Shown here: one piece after another, positions 17,629 to 25,566 of the stretch
Numbering within the stretch: position 1 is the stretch's first letter
Layout: each line of letters begins with the position of its first letter
Origin: Aquibium microcysteis
GTDB taxonomy: Bacteria; Pseudomonadota; Alphaproteobacteria; Rhizobiales; Rhizobiaceae
Length of the DNA stretch: 64,000 bases
Direction: 5' to 3'
NCBI RefSeq assembly: GCF_014495845.1
Contig: NZ_CP061080.1
Span: forward strand, 1 to 64,000
Made by a program: the position numbers and the translations under genes
The notes under the pieces: generated by a model
The model's database searches: none
The model's input: the letters and a program-made list of their open reading frames with translations, nothing else
Told to the model about the DNA's origin: nothing

Positions 17629-18966
17629 ATGACCACCAAGATGCATATCGGTTACGACCTGTCCTGGATTCAGCTCGAAGGGCGCTGGCGCCTGCCGGGC
17701 TCCTGGACCAACGCCCACTATCCGGACATGCGCTTCTTCAAGGAACTGGCGCTGATTGCCGAGCGCGGCCTGATGGACTTCATGTTCTGGGGCGACGGCA
17801 CCGGCATTCCGAGCACCTGGAAGGGCAACCGCGACGACGCCGTGCGCTGGGGCGTCGGCTGGCCGCGCCAGGACATGAGCCCCTACATCGCCGCGCTGTC
17901 GCAGATCACCTCGCGCATCGGCTTCGGGCTGACCTACTCCTCCACCTACATGCACCCGTTCTACACGTCGCGGCTCCTGAACTCGCTCGACCATGTGACG
18001 GGCGGGCGCATCGCCTTCAACGTCGTCGCCTCGTCGCGGAAGGCCGACGCGGCGAACTACGGTTTCGACGAGCTGATGGAGCACGACCAGCGCTACGAGC
18101 GGATGGAAGAGTTCGTCGACGTCTGCAAGGCACTCTGGGCGAGCGTGGCGCCCGACGCCTTCATCCTCGACCGCGACTCCGGCGTCATGGCCGACCCGGC
18201 GAAGGTCAAGGCCATCGGCCATCGCGGCAAGTTCTTCAACGTCATGGGTCCGCTCGCCTGCGTGCCCTCGCCGCAGGGCCGGCCGGTGCTGGTGCAGGCC
18301 GGCGCTTCGCCGCGCGGCATCCAGGCCTCGGCCTATTTCGCCGACATGGTCTTCGCCGCCAGCCCCGGCAAGGACAAGCAGGTGAAGCACCGCAAGGCGC
18401 TCGACGCCGCGCTCACCGCCCAGGGCCGCGACCCGTCCGGCGTCGGCATCGTCTGGGACGTGGTGCTGATCGTCGGCGAGACCGACGAGGATGCGAAGCG
18501 CCGCCACGAGCAGCTGCTCACCGCCGTGCCGCCGGAGGCCGTCGGCGCCTTCATGTCGCATCAGATCGGCTACGACCTGTCGAAGCTGCCCGACAGCTTC
18601 ACCATCGCCGAGATCAACGAGCAGATCGTCAAGGCCAACGCCTCGCCCGTCGGCTTCCTCAATATGACGACCGGCATCGACCCGCAGGAGACGATCACGA
18701 AGGACGCCTTCTACGAGGTCATCAAGCACCACACCGCCGGCTACGACCACGCCATCGTCGGCTCGGCCGAGAAGGTCGCCGACTATCTGGAGGAGATCTT
18801 CGTGGCCACCGGCGAGCGCGGCGGCTTCATGATCGCCCACCCGCCGGCGGTGCCGCGCGACCTGCTCAACGTCGTCGACTTCCTCATCCCCGAACTGCAG
18901 CGCCGCGGCCGTTTCCGCAAGGAATACCGCTATTCGACGCTGCGCGAGAACCTCCTCGACTCCTGA
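17629..18966 (+). CDS. NtaA/SnaA/DszA-family flavin-dependent monooxygenase
   Basis: A 445-residue LLM-class enzyme of the larger NtaA/SnaA/DszA subfamily. Diagnostic stretches are GSWTNAHYPDMRFFKELALI, FMFWGDGTGIPSTW, GFGLTYSSTYMHPFYTSRLL, DHVTGGRIAFNVV, HRGKFFNVMGPL and VLVQAGASPRGIQASAYFAD. Members oxidise nitrilotriacetate, dibenzothiophene sulfone or pristinamycin with FMNH2 from a separate reductase. It is about 80 residues longer than the RutA-like neighbour and belongs to a different branch, so two successive oxidations, or two substrates, are likely. It lies 101 bases after the first oxygenase and 18 before a permease gene. Confidence 0.9.
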   Translation: MTTKMHIGYDLSWIQLEGRWRLPGSWTNAHYPDMRFFKELALIAERGLMDFMFWGDGTGIPSTWKGNRDDAVRWGVGWPRQDMSPYIAALSQITSRIGFGLTYSSTYMHPFYTSRLLNSLDHVTGGRIAFNVVASSRKADAANYGFDELMEHDQRYERMEEFVDVCKALWASVAPDAFILDRDSGVMADPAKVKAIGHRGKFFNVMGPLACVPSPQGRPVLVQAGASPRGIQASAYFADMVFAASPGKDKQVKHRKALDAALTAQGRDPSGVGIVWDVVLIVGETDEDAKRRHEQLLTAVPPEAVGAFMSHQIGYDLSKLPDSFTIAEINEQIVKANASPVGFLNMTTGIDPQETITKDAFYEVIKHHTAGYDHAIVGSAEKVADYLEEIFVATGERGGFMIAHPPAVPRDLLNVVDFLIPELQRRGRFRKEYRYSTLRENLLDS

Positions 18967-18984
18967 CACGAAAGGACAAGGCTG

Positions 18985-19809
18985 ATGGCTCTGGTCACCG
19001 GTTTCGACGCGACTGCCTCCGGCAGGATCGCTTCCCTCGCAGGTGCGATCGCCGGGTCGGACCGGACGCGCCATGCCGTGATCTCGTTCCTCTCCGTGGT
19101 CTCGCTGGTCGCGCTCTGGCAGTTCGGCTCCATGACGCTTCCCTCGAGCGTGCTGCCCGGTCCGGTCCGCGTGGTGTCGGCGCTCGTCGCCAACGTCCTG
19201 CAGGGCGACATCTTCACCGACATCGCCATCACGCTCGGGCGCATCGCGGCCGCCTTTGCCATCGCCATGGGGGTCGCGCTCGTGCTCGGCTTCTCCATGG
19301 CGCTGTCGCGCACGGCGGGGATCTTCTTCCACGTCTGGATCATCTGCGGCATCACCATCCCCGCCCTCGTGACCATCCTGACGCTCTACATGGTGGTCGG
19401 CCTCAACGACACCGCCGCCGTCCTCGGGGCGGCCGCGCCGGTCATTCCGGTGCTCGCCATCAACATCCGAGAGGGCGTGAAGGGCATCGACACCCGCCTG
19501 ATCGGCATGGCGCGTGCCTTCCGGGCCGACCGGCGCCAGCAGATCGTGTCGGTGATGGCGCCGCAGGTGGCGCCGATGCTGCTCGCCTCCACCCGCTTCG
19601 GCATCGGCCTCGTCTGGAAGATGGTGCTGTTCGTCGAACTGCTCGGGCGCGGCAGCGGCGTCGGCTACAAGATCGAGTTCTTCTACCAGATGTTCAACAT
19701 GACCGAGGTTCTCGCCTACGCGCTGAGCTTCGTCTTCGTCATGCTGTTCATCGAGGTGGCGATCCTCGGCACCATCGAACGCCGCATCTTCCGCTGGAAG
19801 CGGAACTGA
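18985..19809 (+). CDS. ABC transporter permease (second importer)
   Basis: A 274-residue binding-protein-dependent permease with six predicted spans, of the SsuC/TauC type. The EAA loop is around residues 170-190 (GMARAFRADRRQQIVSVMAP). It is followed 11 bases later by an ATPase gene and then two binding-protein genes. It is clearly a separate permease from that at 15516, with a different N-terminus, so the island contains two full importers. Confidence 0.9.
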   Translation: MALVTGFDATASGRIASLAGAIAGSDRTRHAVISFLSVVSLVALWQFGSMTLPSSVLPGPVRVVSALVANVLQGDIFTDIAITLGRIAAAFAIAMGVALVLGFSMALSRTAGIFFHVWIICGITIPALVTILTLYMVVGLNDTAAVLGAAAPVIPVLAINIREGVKGIDTRLIGMARAFRADRRQQIVSVMAPQVAPMLLASTRFGIGLVWKMVLFVELLGRGSGVGYKIEFFYQMFNMTEVLAYALSFVFVMLFIEVAILGTIERRIFRWKRN

Positions 19810-19820
19810 GGTCCGGCGCC

Positions 19821-20654
19821 ATGACCTTTCCCTTCCGTCCCCCCGCTTCGGTACAGGCCGCCATGTCCCAGATCTCCCTGACCGACATCCACAAGCAGTT
19901 CCCCGGCCGCGGCGGCAAGGGCGGCTGGAAGGCGCTCGACGGCGTCTCCTTCGACATCGCGACCGGCGAGATCGTCGGCCTGCTCGGGCCGTCCGGCTGC
20001 GGCAAGTCGACCCTGCTCAACATCGTCGCCGGTCTAGACGACACCTACGAGGGGACCGTCGCCATCCAGGGCCGTCCCCTGGCCGAACAGATCGGCCAGG
20101 GCTTCCGCGTCGCCTACGTTTTCCAGGAAGCGCGGCTGATGCCCTGGCGGACGCTGCGCGGCAACATCGAGTTCGTGCTCCAGGCGGCCGATTTCCCGCG
20201 GACGGAGTGGGCCGGGCGCATCGACCGGGTGCTCGGGCTGGTCGAGCTCTCCAAGTTCGCCGATTTCTTCCCGCTCCAGTTGTCGGGAGGCATGCAGCAG
20301 CGCGCCTCGATCGCCCGGGCCTTCGCCATCGAGCCGGACATCCTGTTGATGGACGAGCCGTTCAGCGCGCTCGACGAACTGACCGCGCGGCGGCTGCGCC
20401 AGAGCCTGCTGACCATCTGGTCGGCTTTCCGCACCACCATCCTCTTCGTCAGCCACAACGCCTTCGAATCCACCTTCCTCGGCGACCGCGTGCTGGTCAT
20501 GAGCCCCGGCCCCGGCGGGCGCATCAAAGAGGAGATCAATCTCCGCCACATCCAGCGGCCGCGCGACTACGAGGACACCGCGCTCTTCGTCGAGAGCAAG
20601 CGCGTGGTCGAGAGCCTGCAGCGGCACATGGGAAACCGGCCGGAGCATCACTGA
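19821..20654 (+). CDS. ABC transporter ATP-binding protein (second importer)
   Basis: A 277-residue NitT/TauT-type ATPase: Walker A GPSGCGKST, Q loop YVFQEARLMPWRTL, signature LSGGMQQRASIARAF, Walker B ILLMDEPFSALDE, switch VSHNAFES. I use the ATG at 19821, which has GAGG upstream; a second ATG at 19863 would give a protein 14 residues shorter and cannot be excluded. It pairs with the permease at 18985 and the binding proteins at 20700 and 21782. Confidence 0.92.
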   Translation: MTFPFRPPASVQAAMSQISLTDIHKQFPGRGGKGGWKALDGVSFDIATGEIVGLLGPSGCGKSTLLNIVAGLDDTYEGTVAIQGRPLAEQIGQGFRVAYVFQEARLMPWRTLRGNIEFVLQAADFPRTEWAGRIDRVLGLVELSKFADFFPLQLSGGMQQRASIARAFAIEPDILLMDEPFSALDELTARRLRQSLLTIWSAFRTTILFVSHNAFESTFLGDRVLVMSPGPGGRIKEEINLRHIQRPRDYEDTALFVESKRVVESLQRHMGNRPEHH

Positions 20655-20699
20655 CGACGTCCCCCAGCATCGACACCGAACCCACCACGGAGCATTCGC

Positions 20700-21695
20700 A
20701 TGATCCTGACGCGCAGACTGGCCATGGCGGCCGTGCTTTTCGCCGGCGCACTCCTTTCCACCGGCGCTTCCGCCGAAACGCCGATGGGCGATGGCGGGAC
20801 CATTCGACTGATGTCGAACCCGGTCGGCACCCAGTCCTACCCGCCCTACGTCATCGACAAGTTCAATCTCGACGAGAAATACGGCTTCAAGCTGGAGGTG
20901 ATCCCCTTCACCAACCCCCAGGCCGCCGTCGCCGCGCTGCAGAGCGCCAGCATCGAGGCGGTCGTGCAGGACTGGATCTCGGTCGCGCGGCTGCGCAACC
21001 AGAACATCCCCGTCATCGGCGTCGCGCCCTTCCTCTCCTATGTGAACACGGTGCTCCTGCCGGCGGACTCGACGGTGAAGACGCTCGCCGACCTGAAGGG
21101 GAAGCGCCTCGGCACCTACACCAAGACCGGCTTCGACTGGATCATCCTCCAGGCCGTGGCCAAGACGCAGTACGGTTTCGATCTCGCCAAGGAAGTGACG
21201 CTGCAGGAAGGCGCGCCCTCGCTGCTGCGCGGCTCGCTCGAGCAGGGCCAGCTCGACGCGACGCTCATGTACAATTCGCTGACCCCCGACATGATCCTGT
21301 CGGGCAACGCCAAGCTGCTGATGACCATCCACGACGTCGTCGCCGAACTCGGCCTCGCCGAGGCGCCGTTCCTCATGTACGCCATGCGCGAGGACTACGC
21401 GAAGGCGAACCCGCAGAACGCGAAGGCCTTCGTGGCCGCCTATCAGGAGGCCATCGACATCCTCCTCTCCAATGCCGACGTGTGGAAGGAGCAGGGCCAG
21501 AACATGAAGCTCGCCCCCGAGGCGACCGAGATGTTCCGCCAGAACGCCAGCAAGGAGTTCATCAAGGCCTTCACGCCGGCGATGGCGGGCGTGCTCGACC
21601 AGACCTTCAAGGTTCTGCTGGACACGGCCGGACCCGACACCATGGGCATGACGGCCATGCCCGACGCGGTCCTGACCCTCGACTATCAGCCCTGA
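20700..21695 (+). CDS. ABC transporter substrate-binding protein (tandem copy 1)
   Basis: A 331-residue periplasmic binding protein with a classical signal peptide (cleavage after ASA, about residue 25). The mature protein begins ETPMGDGGTIRLM and contains VIDKFNLDEKYGFKLEVIPF, LADLKGKRLGTYTK and LLRGSLEQGQLDA, the pattern of NitT/TauT binding proteins. It has a ribosome binding site GGAG before the ATG. The next gene is a clear paralogue aligned along its whole length, so the permease/ATPase pair upstream appears to be served by two binding proteins. Confidence 0.92.
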   Translation: MILTRRLAMAAVLFAGALLSTGASAETPMGDGGTIRLMSNPVGTQSYPPYVIDKFNLDEKYGFKLEVIPFTNPQAAVAALQSASIEAVVQDWISVARLRNQNIPVIGVAPFLSYVNTVLLPADSTVKTLADLKGKRLGTYTKTGFDWIILQAVAKTQYGFDLAKEVTLQEGAPSLLRGSLEQGQLDATLMYNSLTPDMILSGNAKLLMTIHDVVAELGLAEAPFLMYAMREDYAKANPQNAKAFVAAYQEAIDILLSNADVWKEQGQNMKLAPEATEMFRQNASKEFIKAFTPAMAGVLDQTFKVLLDTAGPDTMGMTAMPDAVLTLDYQP

Positions 21696-21781
21696 ACCCT
21701 CCGGCGGCGGGCGCGGACCGCGCCCGCCATGCCGTCCTCTCACGCTCCGCACACACACACCGCTCACGGGATTTGTTCGCC

Positions 21782-22780
21782 ATGTTCCACTTCGCACGTG
21801 CCGCGGCGTCCGCCGCCATCGCCCTCGGCATGCTCGCCGCGAACCCCGTCGCCGGTGCGGCCGAACCCATCGGCGACGGCGGCGTCGTCCGCATGATGGC
21901 GAGCCCCTACGGCTCGCAGTCCTTCATCCCCTTCGTGATCGACAAGTTCGACCTCGACACGAAATACGGCTTCCAGCTCGAGCGCATCGTCTTCTCCGAC
22001 AGCAAGGCCGCCGCCGCCGCCATCCAGTCCGGCAGCGCCGAGATCGCGCTGTTCGACTGGAACACGCTCGCCCTGATGCGCAACGGCGGCATCGACGTGA
22101 TCGGGATCGCGCCCTTCATCACCTATGTGAGCACGATCGTCGTGCCGAAGGAGTCTCCGATTAGGGGCGTCGGCGATCTCAAGGGTAGGAAGTTCGGCAT
22201 CTTCTCGCGCCAGAGCACCGACTGGATCCTCGTCGATACGCTGGCGCGCAAGAACTACGAGCTCGATCTGGCGAAAGACGCGCAACTGGTCGAGGCGGCG
22301 CCACCGCTGCTGCGCGGCTCGCTGGAACAGGGCGCCATCGACGCCACCATCATGTTCTCCTCCATCGCGCCCGACATGCTGGCGACGGGGAAGTTCCGCA
22401 ACGCCTTCGCCATCCGCGACGTCGCCGAGGAACTCGGCCTGCCGCTGGCGCCCTACCTGATGATCGGCACCACGGAGCGCTACGCCGCCGAGAAGCCGCA
22501 GAACGTGAAGGCCTTCGTCGCCGCCTACCAGGAGGTCTACGACATCCTCATGAAGGACGACGGCGTCTGGCAGGAGCAGGGCACCAACATGAAGCTCTCG
22601 CCCGAGGCGATCGTCTTCTACCGCGACCAGATGCGCCGCGACATGCTGCGCTCCTTCGGCGATCAGGACGACGCGACGCTGCACAAGACCTTCGACCTGC
22701 TGCTCGAGACGGCGGGCGCCAAGGCGCTCGGCATGGAGGCGATGCCGCAGACGATCCTGAGCCTCGAGTTCCAGCGATAG
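21782..22780 (+). CDS. ABC transporter substrate-binding protein (tandem copy 2)
   Basis: A 332-residue paralogue of the preceding binding protein, with signal peptide cleavage near residue 26 (AGA). Aligned landmarks are IGDGGVVRMMASPYGSQSF, FVIDKFDLDTKYGFQLERI, GDLKGRKFGIFSRQ and LLRGSLEQGAIDA. Roughly half of the positions match the first copy by eye. Residues expected to line the ligand cleft differ (for example QDWISVARL in copy 1 against FDWNTLALM here), which suggests a related but different ligand. There is no separate ATPase or permease, so it probably shares that of the second importer. Confidence 0.92.
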   Translation: MFHFARAAASAAIALGMLAANPVAGAAEPIGDGGVVRMMASPYGSQSFIPFVIDKFDLDTKYGFQLERIVFSDSKAAAAAIQSGSAEIALFDWNTLALMRNGGIDVIGIAPFITYVSTIVVPKESPIRGVGDLKGRKFGIFSRQSTDWILVDTLARKNYELDLAKDAQLVEAAPPLLRGSLEQGAIDATIMFSSIAPDMLATGKFRNAFAIRDVAEELGLPLAPYLMIGTTERYAAEKPQNVKAFVAAYQEVYDILMKDDGVWQEQGTNMKLSPEAIVFYRDQMRRDMLRSFGDQDDATLHKTFDLLLETAGAKALGMEAMPQTILSLEFQR

Positions 22781-22805
22781 CCGGCAGGGAGGGCAGGGGA
22801 GCGCC

Positions 22806-23111
22806 ATGATCGTCGAGACCACCAACTACTTCGCCAAGCCGGGCCTCGCCGACGCGGTCCTGGAGCGGCGGCGCGAGGGATCGCGGCTGCGCCGCACGCT
22901 CGGCCTCGCCGCCGGATGCATCCTGGTCAACCGGGGCGGCCCCGGACCCGACGTGCGCTGGGAGTGCAGCTTCGCCGACGAGGCCGCCTTCGCCGCCGAT
23001 CTCGCCGCCCGCGACGCCAGCCCCGAATTCGCACGGCAGCGCGCCGAAATGGGCGCGCTCACCGACCGCTTCGAGCGGCACGTCTTCACCGTCGACGACA
23101 CCGAATTCTGA
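22806..23111 (+). CDS. small dimeric alpha/beta-barrel-like protein
   Basis: A 101-residue soluble protein beginning MIVETTNYFAKPGLADAVL. The beta-alpha-beta pattern and the Gly/Asp-rich middle followed by WECSFADEAAFAADLAAR resemble the ferredoxin-like NIPSNAP or stress-responsive Dabb-type folds, which often act as small dimeric enzymes or modifiers in degradation operons. I do not recognise a specific family. It starts 25 bases after the second tandem binding protein and ends 45 bases before the asparaginase-fold gene, so it belongs to the same operon. Confidence 0.6.
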   Translation: MIVETTNYFAKPGLADAVLERRREGSRLRRTLGLAAGCILVNRGGPGPDVRWECSFADEAAFAADLAARDASPEFARQRAEMGALTDRFERHVFTVDDTEF

Positions 23112-23156
23112 CACGACGCGGCGCTTTTGGCCGCCACACCAGCAAGGACGAACACC

Positions 23157-24875
23157 ATGGCCGCAACCACCAAGGGCACGGGCAAGAAGATCCGGATCGC
23201 GCATCTGGCGGGTCCCAACGCCACGATCCAGAACACGCCGCCGCTGGTGACGTCGAACAAGGCGCGCGCCGCGCATGGCCTGCCGCTGCTCACCGATGTG
23301 GAAGGCAAGCCCTCGCGCTTCGACCCGCTGCGGCCGCAGAAGCTCGCCGCGCCCGTCACTGTCTATGTCGAGCAGTTCTCCGCCCACCCGCTGGAGAAGG
23401 ACGTGGCCGAACTCTACGCGCCGGCCGACGGCTATCTCGACGCCGCCGGGAACTTCTCCACCGAAAGGACCTCGCCCGACGACAGGCCGGTCTACAAGGT
23501 CGAGATCGGTCCGGAGGACGGCTACTACCCGCTGCCCTACATGGCCCGCCAGGCCGACGGTTCGGCCTGGGAGACCGACGGCACCACGATGCGCGCCGAT
23601 CGCGCGCATTCGCGCCAGCCCTTCATGCCGGACGGCGCGCGCACCTTCGAGGAGGTCGACCGTCTCGGCGTCGACAGCCTGGGCATCGGCAACACGATCT
23701 CGAATGTCGCCGACGTCGACTTCTTCCGCCTCGCGCCGTCCGCCGGCTACACCAAGGGCCTGCCGGCGGCCGAGCGGACGGACATGGGCGAGGGCGACAT
23801 CGCGCCGGAGGTGGCCGGCGCGAACTTCTTCCCCTACCGGCCGGCGCATCTCAACCAGTCGCCGCCGCGCATGACGCTCGCGCGCATCACCAACATGGCG
23901 CAGACGATCCTGTCGTCGGGCGACTATGACGGCGCGATCTGGACGCAAGGCAGCCCGCGCGTCGAGGAGACCGTCTACTGGTTCAATCTCGCCCTCGACG
24001 TCACGGTCCCGGTCATCGGCAACGCCTCGCAGCGCTACCACGGCCAGATCAGCAATGACGGGCCGAAGAACCTCGCCGATTCCGTCGACTGGCTGTCCTC
24101 GAAGGTCTGGGCCGACGAGCACGGGCGCAACCGCGTCGGCGTCGTCATGGTGCAGGACCAGCGCGTCTTCGCCGCCCGCGAGGTCACCAAGGTCGACGCG
24201 CGGCCGGGCGGCTATGCGGTCGCCGGCGGCCATGGCGGCATCCTGGGGGCCGGCGGCGGCGGCACCGGCTCGGTGCTGCGCTACGTGCCGGCGACGAAGC
24301 ACACCTGGCAGTCGGAGGTGAACGTCTCGAAGCTGCCGAGTTCCGTCACCGGCATCCGCCTCGGCGAGAGCGGCATCGAGACGCTGGACGTGGCGGTGAA
24401 GGACGCCGCCGACGCCATCCTGGAGACAGCGATCCCCAAGGTCTCCATCGTCAAGGATGCGAGCTACATCGAGGACGACTGGACGAGCGATCCGGCGCAG
24501 GAGGTCGATACCATCGCCTTCATGGACTACAAGCTGAAGCACGCGCCTCTCTCGGGCTTCGTGCTCGAGGGTCTGAACCCCTACGGCAAGGCGGCCGCCA
24601 CCTCCAAGTCGCGCATCCTGCTCAGGGCCGTCTTCAGCGGCTTCCCGGTCGTCAATGTCGGGCGCGGCACCACCGAGGGCTTCGCCATCCGCGGCGGCCC
24701 CTTCATCGCCGGCTCGAACCTCACCTCGGTCAAGGCGCGCATCCTCCTGATGCTCTGCATCATGAAGTTCGGCATGCTCCCGCCGGCGAAGGACCCGCTG
24801 AAGCCGACGCGGGAGGAGATGGCCGCGACCGAGGCGAAGCTCGCGCTCTATCAGGAGATCTTCGACACGCACTGA
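23157..24875 (+). CDS. asparaginase-fold protein with a non-canonical active site
   Basis: A 572-residue protein whose residues about 250-560 align with bacterial L-asparaginases. DGAIWTQGSPRVEET (258-272) corresponds to the DGFVITHGTDTMEET motif, SNDGPKNL to SADGPFNL, REVTKVD with Lys345 to the RDVTKTN lysine, and PATKHTWQSEVNVSKL to the PARKHTSDTPFDVSKL loop; HLAGPNATIQN (16-26) may be the TGGTI loop. The catalytic Thr-Asp pair of that family is here Ser266-Pro267, and about 200 extra residues separate the first two motifs. Ordinary asparagine hydrolysis is therefore unlikely; amide or lactam cleavage or a new reaction is possible. The start at 23157 is supported by AAGGA upstream. It is the last gene of the island. 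Confidence 0.8.
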   Translation: MAATTKGTGKKIRIAHLAGPNATIQNTPPLVTSNKARAAHGLPLLTDVEGKPSRFDPLRPQKLAAPVTVYVEQFSAHPLEKDVAELYAPADGYLDAAGNFSTERTSPDDRPVYKVEIGPEDGYYPLPYMARQADGSAWETDGTTMRADRAHSRQPFMPDGARTFEEVDRLGVDSLGIGNTISNVADVDFFRLAPSAGYTKGLPAAERTDMGEGDIAPEVAGANFFPYRPAHLNQSPPRMTLARITNMAQTILSSGDYDGAIWTQGSPRVEETVYWFNLALDVTVPVIGNASQRYHGQISNDGPKNLADSVDWLSSKVWADEHGRNRVGVVMVQDQRVFAAREVTKVDARPGGYAVAGGHGGILGAGGGGTGSVLRYVPATKHTWQSEVNVSKLPSSVTGIRLGESGIETLDVAVKDAADAILETAIPKVSIVKDASYIEDDWTSDPAQEVDTIAFMDYKLKHAPLSGFVLEGLNPYGKAAATSKSRILLRAVFSGFPVVNVGRGTTEGFAIRGGPFIAGSNLTSVKARILLMLCIMKFGMLPPAKDPLKPTREEMAATEAKLALYQEIFDTH

Positions 24876-24996
24876 CGGATCGGCCCGTTCCGGACCGCCG
24901 GATCCGCGCCGCATTTCGCAGCCGGTCCGGCTTTGCGGTTGCCTTTTGCCGTCCGCCGGGTTTAGAGGACGCGACGATCTATCGGAAGGAACCGCC

Positions 24997-25302
24997 ATGT
25001 CAGCCCGTATCTACAGCCCGGCCAAGACCGCCATGCAGTCCGGCAAGGCCAAGACCGGCCGGTGGCTGCTGGAGTTCGATCCGGAGGCACCGAAGAAGAT
25101 CGACCCGCTGATGGGCTACACCACGTCGAACGACATGAAGAGCCAGATCCGCCTCGTCTTCGATACCCGCGAGGAGGCCGTCGCCTACGCCACCAAGCAC
25201 GGCATCCCCTTCCGCGTCCAGGAGCCGAAGGAAGCCAAGCGGCGGCAGATTTCCTATTCCGACAATTTCCGCTATGACCGCAAGGTGCCGTGGACGCACT
25301 GA
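24997..25302 (+). CDS. NADH dehydrogenase complex I accessory subunit (NDUFS4-like)
   Basis: A 101-residue protein of the ETC complex I conserved-region family related to mitochondrial NDUFS4, the accessory subunit at the peripheral arm near the N module. Characteristic segments are ARIYSPAKTAMQSGKAKTG, WLLEFDPEAP, DPLMGYTTSNDMKSQIRL, FDTREEAVAYATKHGI and the C-terminal YSDNFRYDRKVPWTH. AAGGA lies before the ATG. Such genes are common in Alphaproteobacteria and often stand alone, as here, just upstream of a tRNA gene. Confidence 0.93.
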   Translation: MSARIYSPAKTAMQSGKAKTGRWLLEFDPEAPKKIDPLMGYTTSNDMKSQIRLVFDTREEAVAYATKHGIPFRVQEPKEAKRRQISYSDNFRYDRKVPWTH

Positions 25303-25344
25303 ACGTCCCGGCGACGACGACCCGGCCTTCCGGGCCGGCGGGAC

Positions 25345-25421
25345 GGTCCCGTAGCTCAGATGGATAGAGCACCGGCCTTCTAAGCCGATGGTCGCAGGTT
25401 CGAGTCCTGCCGGGATCGCCA
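25345..25421 (+). tRNA. tRNA-Arg (anticodon TCT)
   Basis: A 77-base cloverleaf. The acceptor GGTCCCG pairs with CGGGATC (one G-U pair); loop CTTCTAA carries anticodon TCT; the T arm has GTTCGAGTC; CCA is encoded at the 3' end. The first pair of the anticodon stem is a C-A mismatch. Confidence 0.96.
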
Positions 25422-25566
25422 CTTCATCAGTCATCTTCGGTGATCGGCACGCGGCTTCCGCAGCGCCTCTCCGCGACGGCCGGGGTCTTGCCCGGGCGAT
25501 GGATCGAAACCGGCGCGGTCGCGTTATGCCGCTTACGCATCTTCGACCCGATTCCGCGAGCCCGCC

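Noticed and set aside
16427..18966. Assigning the two LLM enzymes as rutA and ntaA.
   Set aside because: No rutBCDEFG or other nitrilotriacetate genes accompany them, and subfamily similarity does not fix the substrate.
22548..24998. An 816-codon minus-strand frame opposite the asparaginase-fold gene.
   Set aside because: The plus strand has clear homology and a ribosome binding site; the minus frame has neither.
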